Assembly: GCA_035544835.1 (NCBI GenBank)
Contig: DASZZV010000303.1
Span: 1 to 10,605, forward strand
Direction: 5' to 3'
Length of the DNA: 10,605 nt
Source of the DNA: DASZZV01 sp035544835
Lineage (GTDB): Bacteria > Acidobacteriota > Thermoanaerobaculia > Gp7-AA8
In this document: piece after piece, positions 7,729 through 10,605 of the stretch
Layout of the letters: every line of letters starts with the position of its first letter
Position numbering within the stretch: position 1 is the first letter of the stretch
Notes under the pieces: model-generated
What the model saw: the letters and a program-made list of their open reading frames with translations, nothing else
Databases searched by the model: none
Told to the model about the DNA's origin: nothing
Position numbers and translations under genes: made by a program

Positions 7729-7734
7729 CTCCTT
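7729..7734 (-). promoter_or_regulatory. Strong ribosome binding site AAGGAG of the pseudopilin gene
   Basis: AAGGAG on the minus strand, six bases before the ATG at 7722. It confirms the start that places the cleavage glycine at residue 8. Confidence 0.8.
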
Positions 7735-7746
7735 ACGAAAATGAGG

Positions 7747-7770
7747 TGGGGCGCCCGAAGGGGCGCCCCA
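7747..7770 (-). terminator. Perfect GC hairpin between the ComEA-like and pseudopilin genes (terminator or attenuator)
   Basis: A 10-bp perfect stem TGGGGCGCCC / GGGCGCCCCA with a four-base loop (7757-7760). It lies about 17 bp beyond the ComEA-like stop. On the minus strand only a short TTTT occurs, after a six-base gap, so it is a weak intrinsic terminator. It could reduce read-through into the pseudopilin gene or stabilise the upstream message end. Confidence 0.5.
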
Positions 7771-7787
7771 GGGTGGCGGGCGGCGCG

Positions 7788-8183
7788 TCAGTGCGCCGTG
7801 TTGGAGGCTTCAGTAGCGGTCTTTGCGGACCGGCTGGCACGGGGACGGCCCTTGCCGGTGTGCTGCTTTTCCGAAAGAGTGGTCTTTCCCTCGACCGTCA
7901 GATAAGGGCTCAGCATCTGGTACGACTTGTCTCCGATGCCTTTGACCTGCATGAGATCCGACGTCTTCTTGAATGAACCATTGACCTTCCGGTACTCGAC
8001 GATTCTCTCGGCAGCCTTCGGTCCGATGCGCGGAAGAAACGAAAGTTGCGCTGCATCGGCGGTATTGATGTTCACCACGCCGCGCGCTGCAGATGCCGAG
8101 TTGTCACCGGCAGCCATGGCCGACATGGCGGTGAGAACTACGAGGAACAGGGAAACTACGATTTTGGTAAGGGACTTTCGCAA
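7788..8183 (-). CDS. Secreted ComEA-like helix-hairpin-helix DNA-binding protein
   Basis: A 131-residue protein if started at TTG 8183. I prefer this start because GGAGGA lies seven bases upstream and translation then begins with a standard Sec signal peptide (MRKSLTK, hydrophobic core VVSLFLVVLTAM, AMA-type cleavage near residues 21-24). The same frame is open back to 8399 but adds a non-signal, glycine- and threonine-rich leader that looks like untranslated sequence. The ComEA-type double HhH motif spans residues about 37-97: VNINTADAAQLSFLPRIGPK followed by AERIVEYR and LMQVKGIGDKSYQML. In ComEA these motifs bind double-stranded DNA without sequence preference, pulling it through the pilus pore into the periplasm. 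A basic tail (98-131, KGRPRASRSAK) may add DNA contacts. There is no transmembrane anchor beyond the signal peptide, as in Gram-negative ComEA. The pseudopilin gene follows on the same strand, which supports a competence role. Confidence 0.87.
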   Translation of the reverse strand: MRKSLTKIVVSLFLVVLTAMSAMAAGDNSASAARGVVNINTADAAQLSFLPRIGPKAAERIVEYRKVNGSFKKTSDLMQVKGIGDKSYQMLSPYLTVEGKTTLSEKQHTGKGRPRASRSAKTATEASNTAH

Positions 8184-8190
8184 GCTCTTA

Positions 8191-8196
8191 TCCTCC
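8191..8196 (-). promoter_or_regulatory. Ribosome binding site GGAGGA deciding the TTG start of the ComEA-like gene
   Basis: GGAGGA on the minus strand, seven bases before TTG 8183. There is no ATG between it and the signal peptide, so it is the main evidence for a TTG start. Confidence 0.7.
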
Positions 8197-8302
8197 TGAT
8201 GGATCACTTCATGGTTTGAGTTACTGCGGGTTGCGGTTTGACCGGTGATGCTGGTGTTGCCCACACACTGTCTTGATCTGGTTGCTTGCTTCTCCTCTGC
8301 AC

Positions 8303-8313
8303 CACCTCCTTTC
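8303..8313 (-). promoter_or_regulatory. Orphan full-length SD-like sequence in the ComEA-like leader
   Basis: On the minus strand this reads GAAAGGAGGTG, complementary to the 16S rRNA 3' tail over about 11 bases. The only nearby start is a GTG two bases after GGAGG, which is too close for normal initiation. It would open a frame of about 28 codons ending just before the ComEA-like SD. It may be a leader peptide, a standby site or chance. Confidence 0.3.
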
Positions 8314-8409
8314 GCGGCAGTAGAGTTCAAGCTGGCATCCAGGTCAGGAAATCGAGCTATGTGATTGAAAAAACGCCAGTTGGCGCGATTCAGGCGCAAC
8401 CCAAGGTGT

Positions 8410-8421
8410 CAAGAATTCTTG
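8410..8421. promoter_or_regulatory. 12-bp perfect palindrome, possible operator
   Basis: CAAGAATTCTTG is fully self-complementary and sits between the two divergent genes, overlapping a minus-strand TTGACA hexamer. It has the size and symmetry of a dimeric repressor site, but there is no second copy in the window to support this. Confidence 0.3.
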
Positions 8422-8477
8422 CCGTCGAGAAAGAGCGGGAGCCTGCCTTGACAGAAAAGACCTTCCATGGCCGAAAT

Positions 8478-8601
8478 CGGAGTGGCGGCATCTTTGCCGC
8501 CTGGCTCGGCGCCGTCCCGCGGCGCCGTTCTCGCGCAAGCAATCGGATGGGGCGGCGGCGCGGGACGCCGCCGAGCCAGGCGACAGGATGTCGCCACTCC
8601 G
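8478..8601. repeat. Two-arm inverted repeat with covarying internal hairpins
   Basis: The left arm (8478-8520) and the reverse complement of the right arm (8560-8601) agree at all but a few positions over about 42 bases, around a 39-base spacer. Each arm also folds on itself: GGCGGCA / TGCCGCC (8484-8490/8495-8501) in the left arm and GGCGACA / TGTCGCC (8579-8585/8589-8595) in the right. The two internal stems differ by one base pair, G-C against A-T, changed on both sides so pairing is kept. This is typical of REP/BIME-like elements or a structured RNA. It lies 73 bp upstream of the ClpX-like gene, so a 5'-leader role is possible. Confidence 0.8.
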
Positions 8602-8633
8602 AGCTCCAGACGACGATCGCCAGAACTGAGGGG

Positions 8634-8643
8634 ACCTCGAGGT
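8634..8643. promoter_or_regulatory. 10-bp palindrome upstream of the ClpX-like gene
   Basis: ACCTCGAGGT, perfectly self-complementary, about 30 bp before the ClpX-like ATG. It could be a small operator, but short palindromes of this composition arise easily by chance in GC-rich DNA. Confidence 0.2.
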
Positions 8644-8660
8644 GGCGGGGTTATACTGAA

Positions 8661-8666
8661 GAGGAG
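8661..8666 (+). promoter_or_regulatory. Ribosome binding site GAGGAG of the ClpX-like gene
   Basis: GAGGAG lies eight bases before the ATG at 8675. It supports this start and hence a protein that truly lacks the N-terminal zinc domain. Confidence 0.7.
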
Positions 8667-8674
8667 CGCCCTGA

Positions 8675-9718
8675 ATGAAGGAAAAGCGCGACGTCTACCG
8701 GTTTCTCCACATCACGCCTCGGCGCATCTACGAGCAGCTCGATCAATTCGTGGTCGGGCAGAAGCAGGCCAAGGAAGTCCTGGCCATCGCTGCTTACAAT
8801 CACCTCAAGAGAATCGAGTATCTGAAATTCGGCGGCGACGTTTCCATCCGCAAGTCCAACGTCCTGATGATGGGACCCTCGGGGTCGGGCAAGACCTATC
8901 TCGCCAGGATCCTGGCCAAGATCCTCGACGTTCCCTTTGCCTACAACGACGCCACGGCATTCACAGAGGCGGGCTACTACGGCGAGGACGTCGAGGTAGC
9001 GATCGGCCGCCTTCTATATGCGACCAATCAGAACGTCAGTGCCGCCGAGAACGGAATCATCTTCATCGATGAGATCGACAAGATCGCGCGCAGGTCGGGA
9101 GGCTCGCGAACCGGCGCCGGCTCCCGCGATATCGGAGGCGAAGGAGTACAGCAGGCGCTGCTGAAGATTCTCGAGGGAGAGAAGATCTTCGTGCCCCTGA
9201 ACGTCACGGCACACTGGAACAAGTATGACTACGTGGAGGTCGACATCACCAACATCCTCTTCATCTGCGCCGGTTCCTTCTCGGACATGGAAGAGACCAG
9301 CGATTCAGCCCCGATCGGGTTCTTCGGCGAGAAAAACGCCCTGCCACGCGAGGTGAAGTCGGAAGATCTCATTCGATACGGATTTCTTCCCGAGCTGCTG
9401 GGCCGCGTGCCGGTCAGAGTGCAACTACAGCAACTGACTACCGACGATCTCGTCATCATCCTCACGCAGCCGCGAGAAGCGCTGATCGCCGAGTATCAGA
9501 GGTTATGCGCGCTCGACCAGATCACGTTGGAGTTCTCACGCGACGCGCTCTATTCGATCGCCGAAGCCGCCCTCCGACAGAAACTCGGTGCTCGCGCCCT
9601 TCGCGCCATCGTCGAGAAGGTCCTCCACCCCGTTCTGTTCCAGGGACCAGAGCGCGCCGGCGAACGGATCGTCATCGAGCGACGCGATGTGGAGATGGCG
9701 CTCGAGGTCAAGGGTTAG
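8675..9718 (+). CDS. ClpX-like AAA+ protein unfoldase without the N-terminal zinc-binding domain
   Basis: A 347-residue Clp/HSP100 ATPase. The ClpX signature is clear: VVGQKQAKEVLAIAAYNHLKR (26-46), Walker A GPSGSGKT (67-74), pore loop 1 GYYGEDVE (100-107), Walker B IIFIDEID (128-135), SRDIGGEGVQQALLKILEG (150-168), the IGF tripeptide that docks on ClpP (214-216), arginine-finger segment FLPELLGRVPV (237-247) and sensor 2 GARALR (305-310). Usual ClpX proteins are over 400 residues and begin with a four-cysteine zinc domain for adaptors; here the protein starts about 15 residues before the AAA+ core. The start is backed by a good SD, and the upstream DNA is repeat rather than coding. The substrate-gating RKH loop region is replaced by NVTAHWNKYD, and pore loop 1 has YYG for YVG. 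The IGF loop suggests it still feeds ClpP, with altered substrate choice. HslU is less likely given the SRD...GEGVQQ box and YNHLKR. It stands alone in the window, and no clpP is present. Confidence 0.88.
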   Translation: MKEKRDVYRFLHITPRRIYEQLDQFVVGQKQAKEVLAIAAYNHLKRIEYLKFGGDVSIRKSNVLMMGPSGSGKTYLARILAKILDVPFAYNDATAFTEAGYYGEDVEVAIGRLLYATNQNVSAAENGIIFIDEIDKIARRSGGSRTGAGSRDIGGEGVQQALLKILEGEKIFVPLNVTAHWNKYDYVEVDITNILFICAGSFSDMEETSDSAPIGFFGEKNALPREVKSEDLIRYGFLPELLGRVPVRVQLQQLTTDDLVIILTQPREALIAEYQRLCALDQITLEFSRDALYSIAEAALRQKLGARALRAIVEKVLHPVLFQGPERAGERIVIERRDVEMALEVKG

Positions 9719-9725
9719 GTGGAGT

Positions 9726-9993
9726 GAACGCCGAAGGCGTTCCGGCTCGGTAGCCGGTGGTCAGCGCGAAGCGCTGCACCACCGGATGATTTGCCCCTCG
9801 TTGTTTTTGAACGCCGGAGGTGTTCCGGCGGCGAGGCGGCGCTTGCCACTCCGCAGGATCGCGGGTCGAACCTTCCGTCCTCCAAATGCGGGCCGGAACG
9901 CCTACCGGCGTTCACGAATCTAGGGCGTTCAAGTCCGGTGGTGGGCGCTTCGCGCCGACCACCGGCTACCGAGCCGGAACGCCTTCGGCGTTC
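9726..9993. repeat. About 60-bp near-perfect inverted repeat built from chained hairpins
   Basis: The left arm (9726-9786) and right arm (9934-9993) are reverse complements except for a few bases. Each arm contains GAACGCC / GGCGTTC with a three-base loop, CCGGCT / AGCCGG, and CCGGTGGT / ACCACCGG enclosing a small inner stem. The inner stem is AGCGC/GCGCT on the left and, read in the same sense, GGCGC/GCGCC on the right: a compensatory A-T to G-C change. Between the arms lie two more GAACGCC-type hairpins (9809-9825, with one G-T pair, and 9896-9913), making four, and a GCCACTCCG (9845-9853) shared with 8593-8601. The repeat starts 8 bp after the ClpX-like stop and ends 47 bp before the UbiX stop, between convergent genes. 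It could act as a bidirectional transcript end, but no T tracts follow. Confidence 0.85.
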
Positions 9994-10040
9994 TAGACTA
10001 TCCCCCATTTCTCACAGGCTTTTTGCCTTCAGCCTCGAGA

Positions 10041-10605
10041 TTACCGGCCGCCCCAGCGCAGGTCGTTGCGCGCGCCGTCCAGGCCGAGCAGGTCGAGGCA
10101 GCGCATTACGAAGTGATCGAGAAATGCGTCCCACGTCTGCCCTGAGTAAAAGGCCGGGACTGGCGGGACGACGATGGCGCCGGCGCGCGTGACGGCCACG
10201 ATGTTCTCGGCGTGAATGAGGGAAAAAGGGGTCTCTCTCAGAGCCAGTAAAAGGGGCCGGCGCTCCTTCAAGGTGAGGTCGGCGGCGCGTTGCAGAAGGT
10301 CGCGCGAGATACCATGAGCGATCGACGCCAGCGTGCCGGAAGAACAGGGAATGACGATCATCCCATCGGTCCTGTAGGAACCGGAGGCGATGAGCGCACC
10401 GATGTCGGCGTTGGGATGGTGCTCAATTTTCGTAGCCGAGCCGGCCGGCAATTCACACCGCTCGACGATGGCCGCCGGAGTCGACGCCGGAGGATCGAGC
10501 TCGCTCGCCGAAACGCGCAGTGCGCTGTTGCTGACGACAAGGTGGATCCGCTCTACGCCGTCGTGCCTCGCCGCCGTGGCCAGGAAGCGCACGGCGAGTG
10601 TCGAT
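10041..10605 (-). CDS. UbiX flavin prenyltransferase, 5' end beyond the window
   Basis: About 188 codons are present; the frame is open to the window edge and reads STLAVRFLATAARHDGV, so the GTG at 10592 is internal and the usual N-terminal GASG phosphate-binding loop should lie just outside. UbiX joins dimethylallyl phosphate to FMN, making the prenylated flavin cofactor of UbiD-type decarboxylases in ubiquinone/menaquinone synthesis or aromatic-acid metabolism. Family landmarks: PCSSGTLASIAHGISRDLLQ, with the serines that contact FMN; RAADLTLKERRPLLL; RETPFSLIHAENI; and the near-invariant VVPPVPAFYSGQ close to the C-terminus, followed by the RCLDLLGL helix. Length and order match the family's usual 190-210 residues. 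It converges on the ClpX-like gene, with the hairpin block between them. No ubiD or quinone gene is visible here. Confidence 0.93.
   Translation of the reverse strand, partial: STLAVRFLATAARHDGVERIHLVVSNSALRVSASELDPPASTPAAIVERCELPAGSATKIEHHPNADIGALIASGSYRTDGMIVIPCSSGTLASIAHGISRDLLQRAADLTLKERRPLLLALRETPFSLIHAENIVAVTRAGAIVVPPVPAFYSGQTWDAFLDHFVMRCLDLLGLDGARNDLRWGGR

Larger units (their letters stand above)
8184..8674. other. 491-bp divergent intergenic region between the ComEA-like and ClpX-like genes
   Basis: It contains the ComEA-like leader (8184 to about 8400), an orphan SD-like sequence (8303-8313), a 12-bp palindrome (8410-8421), a large two-arm inverted repeat (8478-8601), a 10-bp palindrome (8634-8643) and the ClpX-like SD. 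Open frames here are composition artefacts of the repeat. Perfect TTGACA hexamers occur on both strands (8448-8453 plus, 8412-8407 minus), but neither has a credible -10 box at 16-18 bp. A TATACT at 8652-8657 is too close to the ClpX-like SD to be its -10. I recognise no riboswitch class. Confidence 0.6.

Noticed and set aside
8184..8399. Longer form of the ComEA-like protein (203 residues)
   Set aside because: The extension has no conserved sequence and would bury the signal peptide internally. The TTG with GGAGGA seven bases upstream explains the secreted form better.
8478..9993. CRISPR array
   Set aside because: The repeats are inverted and irregularly spaced, with self-folding arms. There are no direct repeats with uniform spacers and no cas gene.
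10016..10028. AGGC-TTTTT-GCCT hairpin as a ubiX terminator
   Set aside because: The four-base stem is too weak and no T tract follows on the minus strand.

Overview
The window is high-GC DNA (roughly 60% by eye) with bacterial gene organisation: ATG/GTG/TTG starts, Shine-Dalgarno (SD) sequences, and tightly packed or overlapping genes. It holds seven protein genes separated by unusually hairpin-rich intergenic blocks. A prepilin-like protein, a secreted ComEA-like protein, a ClpX-like unfoldase and UbiX point to a Gram-negative-type bacterium. The mix and the repeat style would suit an Acidobacteriota-like or similar soil/sediment lineage, but that is an impression and there is no rRNA or tRNA gene to settle it.

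Layout. Positions 1-339 are non-coding and packed with palindromes. Positions 340-5360 (minus strand) are a two-gene unit: a 1021-residue Eco57I/PglX-like N6-adenine DNA methyltransferase, then a 652-residue SNF2/RapA-type helicase whose GTG start overlaps the methyltransferase stop by four bases. This is the likely anti-phage or restriction-like module. I see no nuclease motif in either protein and no DISARM or BREX partner gene in the window. Positions 5396-7135 (plus strand, divergent, only 35 bp away) encode a five-helix membrane protein with an alkaline-phosphatase/type I phosphodiesterase-like domain that appears to have lost its metal ligands. Converging on it with a 2-bp gap is a minus-strand pair: a secreted ComEA-like helix-hairpin-helix protein (7788-8183, TTG start) followed by a GspH/FimT-like pseudopilin (7138-7722). 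Together these suggest type IV pilus-linked DNA uptake. Positions 8675-9718 (plus) encode a ClpX-like AAA+ unfoldase without the N-terminal zinc domain. Positions 10041-10605 (minus) are the 3' part of ubiX (flavin prenyltransferase), cut by the window edge.

The most distinctive non-coding signal is a set of intergenic inverted repeats made of chained hairpins at 163-316, 8478-8601 and 9726-9993. Paired arms and distant copies differ by compensatory base changes that keep the stems intact. This implies selection on folded RNA or single-stranded DNA, or spread of a REP-like element. The first and last blocks look like relatives of one another.

How the genes fit together: the methyltransferase and helicase probably act as one system (self-marking plus ATP-driven DNA translocation). 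ComEA and the pseudopilin fit competence. ClpX-like and UbiX are separate cellular functions. The inactive-looking membrane phosphodiesterase has no obvious partner here.
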